NCBI GenBank assembly: GCA_037349315.1
Contig: JBAIAC010000035.1
Coordinates: 6,462,501-6,526,500, forward strand
Length of the DNA: 64,000 bases
Direction of reading: 5' to 3'
Source of the DNA: Chelydra serpentina
Taxonomy: Eukaryota > Chordata > Testudines > Chelydridae
This document shows positions 47,183 to 58,507 of the stretch, one piece after another. Position 1 is the stretch's first letter; each line of letters opens with the position of its first letter. The notes below the pieces were generated by a model. It was given only the letters and a program-made list of their open reading frames with translations, was not told the origin of the DNA and searched no databases. Made by a program: the position numbers and the translations under genes.

Positions 47183-49019
47183 TTTGTGCCACTCTAGTGC
47201 AAGAGACACAGACGCCATCTGCATCGCCTTCTCAGTGGGAATAGAGGGAACGTAACAACCCTAAGCACCTCTCCTCCCGCAACCTCTAGCGTGGAGAGGA
47301 GCAGACCAGGGGCATGCTGTGCTCTGGCTATCCCCGTTTGGCACAGACACCAGTCCCTTGGGATCCTTCGCTAGCTGGCATAAATTAGTGCAGCCAACAG
47401 GCTCTTCTAAAGCTTCAGATGGCTCCAGAACTGTAACCAGCTCCCTTGTGTTTCTCCCTCACCCCCACCTGAAGCTAGCAACTGAGAATCCAGACGAATA
47501 CATTGCTAGTATTGTCACACAGACTCAGTGCAATGCACATACAGCTGCTCTCTTCCTGTGGCTCCCGGCCACGTACATAACAATACATTTACCTTTTACT
47601 CTCTGAAAATGTAAATTATAACAACTGATCAGCACCACATTCCCAAAGCAAAGAGGATTCGCTGTCGAGGCCGTTTTGCTGCTAATACCATTGTCTTGCC
47701 TCGCTGATTCCATTCTGCCTTTCCGGTAATACAAGGCCTTCATCAAATTAGGATTCTCAGGAAATGCAAGGGATCCAGCAGTCTATATTTAGCAACAACA
47801 ACAAAAGAACAGCACAATCAGCTGACTGGAAGCTGTTAGCCTGATGCACAGTCCAGTTTTAGACAGCATATCTTCCGTCTTGGAAACAAGGAGAGAAAGG
47901 TGCTGAAAACTGAAGATTAGAAATACACCCAGCTATAAGAGAAAAAAAAAATCCAGGTAAGGAAAAAGGAGGGTGCCTCAAAAGCTGGAATTGAAATAGA
48001 TCCTTTGTCTGGAATGCTGCTTAAATGGGATCACAGCAATCAGACCTTGTGAACCTTCAGGGATCTCAAAACACAGGGGAGCCCACATATCCGTAGGTTC
48101 AGTGGGTATTGCTATTCCCACCCTGCACCTAGCCAGGAGACTAGGTGGGTCACGGGGTCTAGCATGGTAACATGGCCTCTGCGTGGCTCTCGAGCACCGC
48201 GGTGCAGATGTGATCTCAGCTGGATTCTGTCTGAGTTCAGCCAGGTCAGATGTAGCTGTGTGAGTGTGTAAGGGAGGGGAAGCAGAGGGACCACAGCCAA
48301 GATACATGTGTCTACGTAGCAGCTTGGAGGGGTCATTCCCAGCTCAGGCAGACGTACCCTCGCTAGCTCTCCTCGAGCGAGCCCCTAAAAATAGCATGGG
48401 GGCTGCATACTCGGGCCAGCCCCCTGAGTATCCCGCACGACTCCCTGGATACGTACCTGGGTGGCTAGCCTGAGCCGCTGCCCATGCCACCCCACCCTGC
48501 TACTTTTAGGGGGTAGCTGGAGCAGAGTTAGTGCGTCTGTCTACCTGAACTGGGAACTGCACCTCTCAACTGCTGTGTAGACGTACCGCAAGTCTGAAAT
48601 CAACCCACTGCCATTTGAAGGTTTCATTGGAAATGCATAGTCGGATTGTTGTTTGCTCTGTGAGAAGGGGAGAATGGGCCATGTGAGCAAGAAAGGAAGT
48701 TAATGGGAGTTTCAGGTGCCCAGCCCCTTTGAACATTGGGCCATTTTTCTAGGTGCCTAAGTATGCATTGGGATATTTAACTCTAACAGATCCACTTTTA
48801 GGCAGCTGGGCCCTGATCCTGCTATTACTGACATTGGTGGCAAAACACTGCCGGGAGCAAAAATCAGGACCTAAATTTTCTTGCCTAGAGGCTAGAGGAA
48901 GAGTAGATGGAAAAGAAGGGAAGTAAAAAAGCAAACCTAACACCTGCTTTAAACAGATGGGACTTATTTTAAGTTCAACAATTTCTGGACTCCGCTTATT
49001 TTTCTGGTTGTATCCAAGG
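47183..49019. other. Intergenic, no gene recognised
   Basis: A hAT-like repeat lies at about 48330-48590, with inverted blocks 'ccctaaaaatagcatggg' and 'tgctacttttaggggg' and a 'tgtgtagacgtacc' terminus. A palindromic family piece is at 48755-48880. No other feature can be supported. Confidence 0.5.
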
Positions 49020-49233
49020 GCAGGTCTACACTACTGCTTAAGTCAATCTAACTCCCATCGCTCAAGGGTGTGAAGAAGACACGCCCCGAGCAACGCAAGT
49101 GACAGCGAGCGAAGCACTGTCCACGCCTGTACTATGTCAGCGGGAGACGCTCTCTCGTCAGCACAGAGCGTCTTCATCAGCCGCGCTACAGCCGCAGCAG
49201 CACAGCCGTGCCTACGTAGCACTACTAGTGCAG
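49020..49233 (+). repeat. hAT-type MITE
   Basis: Starts 'ggcaggtctacactactgct', has 'tcgctcaagggtgtgaa' as in 38481-39253, and ends 'ctactagtgcagacctcc'. Termini are inverted copies. Confidence 0.72.
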
Positions 49234-49479
49234 ACCTCCTTGAAGAGAAAAACCAGGAACAGAGCAGAGCAGGCGGGAGAGTACACAGCAATTTCTACAC
49301 TGTGTGCGGAGGATGAGCAGACTGTTTGCATTTTATACGTGGCCAACTTGCTGTAGAGGTTCAACAAAGCCAGGATTTATTTCCAGCAACAAAGAAAATG
49401 ATATATGCATATAAATATCTAGCTATGTAGACACGCATACAGTGGCGTTTGTACCCTTTGGACTCTGAGTATTCGCATA

Positions 49480-49862
49480 CAAGTCTGATGAAGGGAGCCT
49501 GGGAACTTAAATTCGTAACTCTGCTAGACACTGAAAATCATGGACTCAGACACTGATTTTATGGCTCATTCCAACCATTTGTAATGCACCTCACTGCCTG
49601 CTAACCTTTAACTACCCACTTCATTTTAAGTGGTCTCCTACAGCCTGCGTGAGCCCCTTAGAACAGCTTGTTAAACCTAACTTGTATCTAGCTAAGACGC
49701 TGGTTACCTTCCCCAGATCCGAAGAAGAGCTCTATGAAGCTTGAAAGCTTGTACCTTCCACCAACAGAAGCTGGTCCAATAAAATATATTATCTCATCCA
49801 CATTGCACCTCTCATATCCTGGGGGAAACACACAGTTACAACAACACTGAAACAATTTAGAA
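49480..49862 (+). repeat. Penelope-like element 3' region
   Basis: The blocks 'taactacccacttcatttta', 'gtggtctcctacagcctgcg', 'gaagaagagctctatgaagc' and 'caccaacagaagctggtcca' are the 3' untranslated part of a common turtle Penelope-like subfamily. No coding part was seen. The last block also forms the arms of the foldback at 12456-12576. Confidence 0.65.
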
Positions 49863-50774
49863 GATACTCAAGAATTGGATAAAGGGCATAATATGATCAT
49901 TTCCGCCAGAAAATACTTTAAACCGATAAATTAACTGGAAACAGCACTTTGAGAACTGAAACAATCCTTAAGATTTTATGCTAGTTGATAAACAATTCCC
50001 TCTGACTTGGGTGGGAACAGTGCAGGAGCCCCCAACATCAAGAACTGCATGTATTACTCATATTGTGATGGACTTACATTTTATTCCCCTTGCATCTGCA
50101 TAAGCAGAGCAGTAGAATTACATTTATTTATACAACCATCGGAACGGATAAAAGGGAGGACATTTTTGCACCATCGTGTATGTTATTTCTTGGCCTTATG
50201 GAAAAGCTCAAAGGTAATGTCCATTTAATATCGGATATTTCCCCTATTAACTAGGGCCCAATCCCACACTTCTTTCTCAGGCAAGCCACCCAGTTATACT
50301 GCGCTACACACAACAGGGGAGTGAGTGAGTGAGTAAGGACAGCAGGCAGGCGCCCCCATTAGGCCTTTGCTGATAATCTTGCTCCTCCAAAACTGACTGC
50401 TATAATGATATTGTGCCACTCTGTTGATTGTCTAGGTGTTTTTCCCTTGCATTGTTTTAGAAAGGAACAAAGTTACTGCCAGGGATTTCAGCTGCATGAA
50501 CTTCTTTACTGAATTGTTTTTCCTTGACCAGGTCTGAGTAATCAGCCATGTGGTATATTTTGTTCATTACCCCATTCTGCAACCCTTGAAATGAAGATTT
50601 AGTAACAGTATTGCTCTAAAATTCCCAGGTATACTACTGCTTACTTCTTGACTATGGCAGGGGTGGGGGGAAAGAGAATAGAAGAGGGCATATGAAACTT
50701 AGAGAAATGCCAGAGTTCCTGTAACATACCTGACCATTTGCATATGCTAATAATATCTTGTATATTCTTTGCAG
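49863..50774. other. Region upstream of the unknown open frame
   Basis: No upstream coding exon, CpG island or promoter was recognised. The last 25 bases form a usable 3' splice site, 'cttgtatattctttgcag', ending at 50774. A 'ggcccaatcccacacttctt' repeat fragment lies near 50255. Confidence 0.5.
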
Positions 50775-51799
50775 CAATGGCACCCCGCATACGACTGACT
50801 ATATCAAAGCCTCTCCCAACCATCTGTGAAACCCAGGAGGAAATTTTCGAAGATGTAACCAGCAATGCAAAAGGCTTTGGGAGCTTCTCTATCGACTCAG
50901 ATTCTTGTTCCAGTGACGACTACCTTCAATCTATCTGCCATTTAGCAAGACCCACCTTCCCAGTGCTTCCTGAAAACGACGACGCGTGCCAAGACAAGAA
51001 GGTATTAGAAACACTCAAAAGAGTGTCCTGGTTCCCAAAGCTGACAGTGACACAGCAAGTCATTCCAAAGTGCAAACTGACCGACATCTTCTCAGACATG
51101 ATGTCCTTAGAAAAGGTTAGCCTACTACTTGACAATACAAAGCTACACCCCTGGACCAGGGCTGATCCACTAGAACAGTTGTACGCACAAGCGGAGAAGA
51201 AACAACACTATAGGGGTTCTGGTCATGGTGAAAGCTCTAGCACAGATGACTCACAGCGTAGCCATTTCAGCCCTTGTGATACCAGACGGGGGGATGAAAT
51301 TCATCCATTCACCTCTCAAGAAAAAACGACAGAGAAGCAAGATCGAGCTGGGATATTCAGTTTTCCAAGGCTACCCTCTCCAAGACCAACAGAGAGAGAA
51401 AACAGCTGCCCAGAGCAGAAGTGTCAGAAAAGCAATAAGATAATGGCTGTTTCTGAAAATGATCAAACTCGGAAAGGAAACAGCACCATATTTATTGATG
51501 GTAAACGGATATGGCCACACCCTCCCAGAGAGAAACTGCAAAGAAACAAGGTGTTGAGCTGCCCTCTACGAAGACAATGTGCTGTGTTCAAAGAGGCAGG
51601 TGGCACTGAAAAAGAAGAGCTGAAATCTTCTAGCTACAACCAAACGGTGACGGGAGATGTTCTTAACAAGCAAAGTCACCCACAACGCTTTCACGTAGAT
51701 AAAAAAGCCATGATCCACAGCTGGATCTCGGAGTGCAAGTGTGCCTGGAAAGGAGCAAAGGTTAAAGCTTGCCTACTTCCTGCCATCGCAGAAATATGA
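50775..51799 (+). CDS. Unrecognised protein, probable (terminal) coding exon of 340 codons
   Basis: I do not recognise this protein. The frame opens behind an AG at 50773-50774 and the first ATG in the exon, at 50777, has G at -3 and G at +4. From there it is 340 residues, ending TGA at 51797-51799. The product is hydrophilic, without signal peptide or membrane segment. Blocks worth searching are ISKPLPTICETQEEIFEDV, FGSFSIDSDSCSSDDYL, DIFSDMMSLEKVSLLLDN, FIDGKRIWPHPP and the end WISECKCAWKGAKVKACLLP with AIAEI. It does not overlap any repeat I could name and codes on one strand only. The frame also stays open 13 codons upstream of the ATG, so an upstream exon may join at 50775. No AATAAA was seen before 53632. 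Alternatives are a retained retrocopy or a decaying gene. Confidence 0.7.
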
Positions 51800-52892
51800 A
51801 AAAGGGATGCTGAGCAGCTGCATCTTTTGCAAGAAATTGTGGTCTCTGTAGTCTTAAATGTCTCCCTGCTACCTGCATGCGTTGCGCAGCGAAGAGGGGT
51901 GCAGTATACATGTATACAATGAAGCAGATACATTTGTCATCCATTACATCTCTCACCCACGTGCAAACAGGCAATACATCTACTCCCGTGGCCAAGCTTT
52001 AAAAAAAGGAGGACTCTAAGGACCGAACTATTGATTCAGCTCTCAGATATGCAGGCATTTGTAACAGCGTCTCTCCTCAGCTCAGCAGCGCCTTTTGCAC
52101 GTGCCTGTCTTGTGCTCCGAGAACAGCTGTAATAATACACGTCTCTACATCAGAGATGGAGATATCAGTCAGGTACACTAAACAGGGGAAACAGCTGTTT
52201 AGAAGTGGGATGTGTAATGTGTAGGAGCATCAAGCCAATGGTGGTTTACAGCCCATGCCAAAATTGGCACGTGTCGCACCCTTGGATGTATTCACCCTGC
52301 AAGGAAACTCCTGCAGGATGCTTAGCCAGCACTATATGTGCTTTCTGACAGTGCAGGTTCTGTCCTCACTGCTAACGTCTCATTTGACAGCTGGCGGGTT
52401 AAATGTTTCAACATGTAAATGCTCTAAAAATGATGAGGTCTCATTGATAAACTCAACCCATTAGCACACGAGTTGGAAAATACGAAAACCCCCTTGGGCA
52501 GCATTCTCCTCGTGCGTACACCAGTGTGGCTCTGTTAACTTCACTAGAAGGAGCTTTGATTTATGCTGGCAAGGGAGGAGAATCAGGCACTCCATGTGTA
52601 AAAGCCTGTACAGTAACATGCCAGTGCTTGTCTTGTGTTGCTATTATTGTAGTATAGTGAAAACTGTCTGCTTTTTCATTGCTATTAGGGACTCAAGTGA
52701 ATTTCCAGCAGCCCAGGTACTGGCATTCTCCTCAGAGTTATGCTCCTCTCTGCCTGTACATACAAAACTGTTCATTATGCTTATCCACTGATAGTTTTTA
52801 AGTATCACACACACAATCCTACCGTTTAAGATGTAGAGAACAAATGGATTGCAAACAGATTCTGCAACCCTATTGCGCTCTAGAATGAGTAG
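51800..52892. other. Downstream flank of the unknown open frame
   Basis: Possible 3' untranslated sequence. A palindromic 'attctcctcgtgcgtacacc...' repeat of the 'gaagt' family lies at about 52490-52590. No gene was recognised; minus-strand open frames here overlap repeats. Confidence 0.5.
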
Positions 52893-53290
52893 TGTTGTAT
52901 AGAGGCAGCATAGTCTAGTGGTGATTAAAGCAGACGATTGGAAGTCAGAGAATCCTGTTTGAGGTCCAACTCTGCTAGCGTAGCAGCGGCAGCATGGGCT
53001 AGCCACTTTGCATCCAAACCTGCCTTGCCCCATGGGTAACTACTCGGGGTTGCTAGCCTATGCTGCTGCTTGCCCCTGCCCATGCTACTGAGGGTACATC
53101 ACTATTTTTAGCTTGATGAGAGCTAGCGTGAGTATGTCTCATGGAGCTGGGTGCGTAATTCCCAGCTTAAAGGGCAAATGTAGCCTTAGTGTGTCGTGGG
53201 CAAGTCAATTTCTGTGCCTCTGTGTCCTCACCTATACTGCAGGGCTAATACGGACTTACCTTTGCGTGAAGTGCTGTGAGAGCCAAGGAG
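52893..53290 (+). repeat. MIR SINE split by a MITE-like insert
   Basis: MIR sense blocks 'gaggcagcatagtctagtgg' and 'ggaagtcagagaatcctgtt' at 52902-52965 are followed, after an insert at about 52975-53185, by 'gtgggcaagtcaatttctgt' and 'tgtcctcacctatactgcag'. The insert is rich in 'tgctagc' and 'gtatgtct' blocks like other hAT MITEs here. Insert borders are approximate. Confidence 0.65.
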
Positions 53291-53631
53291 GAAAAGCTCT
53301 GTGTATGTGCCTTATTGTAGTAGTAGTGTGTGTGTCTCCAGGTACACTGAACCCTATGGTATATAGAAAGCGATGCATCTTTGGTTAACGTTACATCTGT
53401 AGTGATACCAGAGAGTGAGTGAGAGAGAGAGTGTGAGTCATGAATCTGGATTTCCCCTAAGACAGAGCCCTTATCCATGTTGGACGTATGAAAGAGGCAT
53501 ATGAAAAATGACTGACTCCATGACTGTGCAACGCTTGTGGATTTTAACCACAAAAGTGTTAACTAATGTAAGTGGTCTGGGATGTCTACGGCACAGTCAG
53601 CATTTTAAAAACAAATGTAGAGGCCGTTTAA

Positions 53632-53637
53632 AATAAA
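53632..53637 (+). promoter_or_regulatory. Candidate polyadenylation signal (AATAAA)
   Basis: First canonical hexamer seen downstream of the 340-codon frame, 1.8 kb after its stop. Position only; chance occurrence is possible. Confidence 0.2.
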
Positions 53638-53945
53638 CTCCTTTCTATTTTAATCCTCCTTTAATTACAGCTGTTTGTTGTGGTGCAATTTAGATTTATT
53701 ACTTTGTGCAGATGAGCATCTAAATGGATATAAGAGGACGCTAATGACTCCTTGAGAGGATTGCAGGGATACTTAATGACTTAGAGGTGAGAAAACCTCC
53801 ACAAACAACCAAATCAATTATAGCTCCACCATTTAAAAGGCTGTAAACAGACTTAAATCACACATTTCATTACTCACAGAAAGACACATCTCACTTCATA
53901 ACCAGTGGAGAAATGCAGGGGAAAATGTCTGCAAAATATTACTAG

Positions 53946-54250
53946 CAGGGCCGGCGCGCCCACTAGGCGACCCTAGGCGGTTGCCTAAGGCACCAAGATT
54001 TGGAGGGCAGCTGGCCGCGGCTGCCTCCCGGCTCCGCGGCTGAGCCAGGAGGAGAGCAGCTGGCTGCAGCTGCTGGGAGCCAGGGGGTTGGCTGGCCGCG
54101 GCTGCCTCCCGCCTCCGCGGCTGAGCCGGGAGCTGGGGAGGTGCCGTGGGGGGCAGGGGGGGGGGACTGACTGTCGCAGGCAGAGGGGGCGCGCAGGGCT
54201 GGCGCAAGGAAGTTTCACCTAGGGCGCGAAACATCCTTGCACTGGCCCTG
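53946..54250 (+). repeat. hAT MITE with perfect 8-bp target duplication
   Basis: Starts 'cagggccggcgcgccc', ends 'ttgcactggccctg', flanked by ATTACTAG at 53938-53945 and 54251-54258. Interior holds two GC-rich 'ggctgcctccc' repeats about 90 bases apart. Open frames over it reflect GC content. Confidence 0.93.
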
Positions 54251-54258
54251 ATTACTAG

Positions 54259-55712
54259 CAGCGAATCAGTTTGCAGGCAGAACAAGGAGAGAAGCCTGTG
54301 TGTGCTGCTGAAGCTTAAAAGAGGAACGTTTAGGATTACAAAGGTGTCATCATGAAAGATGCTCAGAAGCTATTTCTGAAAAAGCCTGGTTAGATTAAAG
54401 CAAGGGCACACTTTCTCATCAGCACCTACTGGTTAGCAGGTAAGTTCGAAGCTGTAGACACCTCACCTTTCTGATCCAGATAGACCCTGATTTTTTTTTT
54501 GCATTCCGCTACAGCATAAGAAGCTGTTGAGCTGAGAAGCTTTTCATTTAATTTTCTTAATGTAGGACGTGGCCATATGGAAGACCCACGATGACCACAG
54601 GGAAGAGAGGTTTTAGAGGAGTAAAAGACATCGTCTCTAGCTTTTACAACTCACAGAACAATGGTGAATAACTGGAAGGCTGCCTGCCTGCCTCGTTTCC
54701 TCTTTGTGCTTAGCTCCTTTCTGTATGTGTTAACTGTTTTCTTGAGGCACCATCTGGAGTGAAAGGATGCTGGGTCCCCCTCTTCCCCTCAATAATTACC
54801 CTCCAAGTAAATATTTATGAGGCGGCAATGCCTAGCAAATCTGTGCCTATTGTATGTGCCACCAACAGACAGAAACGTGTTTATGCTTGTGAGAGGGTAA
54901 GCAAATAAAAACAAAAGCAAAAATGAGATTGTTGCAGCACCTGCTCTTTTCAATGCAGCTGTGACCTGTATGACATTTAGGCCACACAACCGTTTGTATG
55001 ACGTGGATGTGCAAATTGACTCCACAGCAAGCAGACCCATGTTAAGACGGCTGAGAGCACCTTGATAGCCACGTTGTGCGCTGTCCTGCCAGGCAGGAGG
55101 CCTGAGTGAGGCCCAGTAAAACTGACTCTCTTGAAATAATTTGACTGCAGGGGTTGAGGCATTAAGGAACACAGAGCTCATGAGCCTCACAATAAGTTGC
55201 CAATGCTGCTACCTGCTCACAGAAGGCAGGAGCAGCACAGGTAGGAAGGGAGTAGGGCAGCAGAGGCAACGCTATGAGGGGGCAAGGGAGGGGGAGTTGC
55301 AGCGGAAGTGGAAAAAGTAGGGGAACTGCAATACTGAAGGTAAAGAGGAGAGAACTCAGGTGAGGACTGACAGAAACAGAACCTATCGGGAGGCGGAAAA
55401 GGGTGGGGGGAGGAGGGGCAGACATGACGGAAAGTGTGAAATGGAAAGACACTGAAGCAGCGTTCGCCGAAAGAGAAAGCGAGGGTAGAGGGATTGTTAT
55501 TGGCTTCAGCCAACCTCAACCAAAAAAAAAAATAATAATAATACAACCCACCATAAACTCCCCCCTTCAGCTTTAGAGAAATCGTTTTTACAGCTAGATT
55601 TGCTGCAAAACAAACATTTTAGCAAAAATACAGAAAAAGTATTTATGAACAGTCTTATGACTAGACCCAGCAGAATCACGTTGCTGGTTTCTGTGTGGAA
55701 CAGCTGCTAGAG
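54259..55712. other. Intergenic, no gene recognised
   Basis: Purine-rich at 55230-55500 on the plus strand, which creates pseudo-open frames on the minus strand. No repeat or gene could be named. Confidence 0.5.
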
Positions 55713-56424
55713 CAGGGGTGGACAAACTATGGTCCATTGGCCGGATCTGACCCACCAGCCATTTTAATCTGGACCTCGAGCTCCTGCTGGGGAGTGGGGT
55801 CTGGGACTTGCCCCGCTCCGGCTGGGGAGCAGGGTCGGGAGCTGTTGGCATGGCCTCGCTCTGGCTCCTATGTGTAGGGGAAGCCAGGGAGCTCCACTTT
55901 GTGCGCTGCCCTGTCTGCAGGCGCCACCCCTGCAGCTCCCATTGGCCAGGAACTGTGGCCAATGAGAGCTGCAGGGGTGGCGCCTGCAGACGGGGCAGCG
56001 CGCAAAGCTGCCTGGCCACAGCTCTGCGTAGGAGCCGGAGTGGGAACGTGGCCGCTGCTTCTGGGAGCCACTTGAGGTTAGCACCACCCAGAGCCTGCAC
56101 CCCTGAGCCTCTCCCCACACCCCAGCTCCTGCCCCAGCCCTGATCCCCTCCTGCCTTCTGAACCTCTCGAGCCCAGCCCAGAGCACCCTCCTGCACCCCA
56201 AACCCCTCATCCCCAGCCCAGAGCCCTCACACACACACCCGCACCCTACTCCCCCACCCCAGCCCAAAACCCCCTTCCACACCCTGAATGCCTCATTTCT
56301 GGCCCCACGCTGGAGCCCGCACCCCCTCCCATATCCCAACCCCAATTTTGTGAGCATTCATGGCCCGCCATACAATTTCTATTCCCAGATGTGACCCTCA
56401 GGCCAAAAAGTTTTCCCACCCCTG
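55713..56424 (+). repeat. hAT element (712 bp) with perfect 8-bp target duplication
   Basis: Ends 'caggggtggacaaactatgg' and 'aaagttttcccacccctg' are inverted. The flanks TGCTAGAG at 55705-55712 and 56425-56432 are identical. Internally two inverted blocks around 'gcgctgccctgtctgcaggc' (55905) and 'gcctgcagacggggcagcgc' (55982) form a long hairpin. The 200-codon open frame on the minus strand is a compositional effect. Confidence 0.92.
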
Positions 56425-56432
56425 TGCTAGAG

Positions 56433-57611
56433 CTATGGAAGGATGCGGGCAGGGGGGGGAGGGTGCACAGCCATAGGCCTGTCTGTCCCAGAAGACAGAG
56501 CTCTGGCCTGTAGGGGCAGGCTGCAGCTTACGAGGTAATATTACGTTTACATTAAAATAATTTAAATTGTCAGAGACAAGCTCTCCCTGTTTTAACACCA
56601 ACAACTCTGCAGTATTTGCTACTTGTTTAGTCATTTGGACACAGACATTCATTTGTGCAACTTTTAATTTGCCAGCATATTTGCAGAAAGCAAACCAGGG
56701 TTACAAATATCCGCACAAATGCAGCCCCCCAGGAGAAGGTGCCCTGGAAGGACAGTCATGGCCATTATGAAAAGCGCTCTCTTTTTTATTCATAGAAAAG
56801 ATTAGTCAAGCAACTGCTAATAGGGAACAAATCAGCAACAATCCCAACCTGTTTGTGGATAATTCCAATAGAATAAAGGAATACCAAATCGATAAAGTTT
56901 AGGTCATCCAATAAGATTAGAATAAAATCAAAACCATGTGACTTGGGTAAATAATCCCATGGTGTGTCTAGCAAATCACAAAGAGCAAACACCCATTGTG
57001 ACAGCTGCCAACAGGATTTGGATGCCAGTTTCCATTAAAATGCATCAAATCCCTTAGACAGCTCTGACACTCTCAGCCATAGTGACCAACCTGCCAGCAA
57101 TCCATAGACTAACACTTTTTCACGCAAACTACTCAGTTACAAATAAGAACACACTCAAACAGAAAGAATCAAGCTTTGCTCATTCAGAATTTGCAAACAG
57201 GGGGGGAAACCCTTCTGAACTCACAATTTCCTCCCCTCTGCAAATAATGCACTTAGCTCTAAAGGTGAGTCACACAGAAAGAATGCGATGACTGAGAACC
57301 AGCAGCAAGTGTAGAAATAAAAACCTATCGTTAAAGTTTTTAAATGGCAAAGTTACTAATCATTTAAAAGGCGGAGAAGGTGATCGACCCACAGGATCAG
57401 AATTGTTTGGTGAAGAAAAAACCCAGGAAGTCTCACCCCAGTCAGAATGTGGCAAGAGGCCATTTGCACCACAGGAGGTACATTTCTGTGCCCAGACAGA
57501 TATTGATCAGAGGATAACATCTGAGCCAGTGTCACATGGTCAAGGACAAATAGGCCATTCGGGGTAGGTATGGAGATAATCAATATATAGCACAAGAGAC
57601 TAATGACGGTA
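56433..57611. other. Intergenic, no gene recognised
   Basis: AT-rich single-copy-looking DNA with a G run at 56451-56459. No feature can be supported. Confidence 0.5.
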
Positions 57612-57952
57612 CAGTAGAACCTCAGAGAGATACAAACACCAGTTATGAACTGACCAGTCAACCACACCCCTCATTTGGAACTGGAAATACCCAAATCAGG
57701 CAGCAGCAGAGATGAAACCCCCACCCCCAACCAAATACAATACAGTACTGTATTAAACTTTTTTTTTTTTTTTAAAGGGAAAACAGCATTTTTTCTTCTG
57801 CATAGTAACGTGTCAAAGCTATATTAAGTCAATATTCAGTTGTAAAAACTTTTGAAAGAACAACCATAAAACATTTTGTTCAGAGTTATAAACATTTGAG
57901 AGTTACGGACAACCTCCATTCCCGAGGTGTTCGTAACTCTGAGGCTCTATTG
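57612..57952 (+). repeat. Tigger-like (pogo) non-autonomous transposon
   Basis: Left end 'cagtagaacctcagagag', right end 'cgtaactctgaggctctatt' followed by G; reverse-complementing the right end gives 'caatagagcctcagagttac', so the termini match over about 27 bases. A TA precedes the left end as expected; the right copy is mutated to AA. A 15-base T run lies inside. Confidence 0.85.
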
Positions 57953-58091
57953 AAGATTTAAAACTAACAAGCACATAATTAAGAGAAAGAGGCACATTAA
58001 TTAAATTAGCAAAATAAAGAGCTTTAAAAGAGGTATTCTAATAAGAACTCTGGATGTAGGATGAAAGCAACAGTTTAAGACTACTTTAAGG

Positions 58092-58499
58092 CAACGGTTC
58101 TCAGCCAGGGGTATGTGTATCTCTGGGAGTACTCACAGGTCTTTCAGGGGGGTACATCAACTCATCTAGGTATTTGCCAAGTTTTTCTACAGGTTATATA
58201 AAAAGCAGTAGGGAAGTCAGTACAAACTAAAATTTCATACAGATAATGACTTGTTTATACTGCTCCATATAACATGCACTGAAATAGAAGTACAATATTT
58301 ATATTCCAATTGATTTTATAAATATACGGTAAAAATGAGAAAGTCAGCCATTTTTCAGTAATAGTTTGCTGTGACACTTTTGTACATTTATGTCTGAGTT
58401 TGTAAGCAAGTAGTTTAAGTGAGGTGAAACTTGGGGGTTCGCAAGACAAATCAGATTCCTGGAAGGGGTACAGTCGTCTGGAAAGGTTAAGAGCCACTG
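58092..58499 (+). repeat. hAT non-autonomous element
   Basis: Starts 'caacggttctcagccagggg' and ends 'aaaggttaagagccactg', inverted copies. Flanks ctttaagg (58084-58091) and ctttaatg (58500-58507) match at 7 of 8. A common turtle element with an AT-rich middle; no transposase is encoded. Confidence 0.87.
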
Positions 58500-58507
58500 C
58501 TTTAATG

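Noticed and set aside
53896..54285. 129-codon minus-strand frame
   Set aside because: Covers a hAT MITE with exact target duplications; alanine/proline-rich product typical of GC-rich non-coding DNA.
55594..56357. Two minus-strand open frames of about 200 codons
   Set aside because: They overlap each other in different frames and fall in the hAT element at 55713-56424; composition effect.
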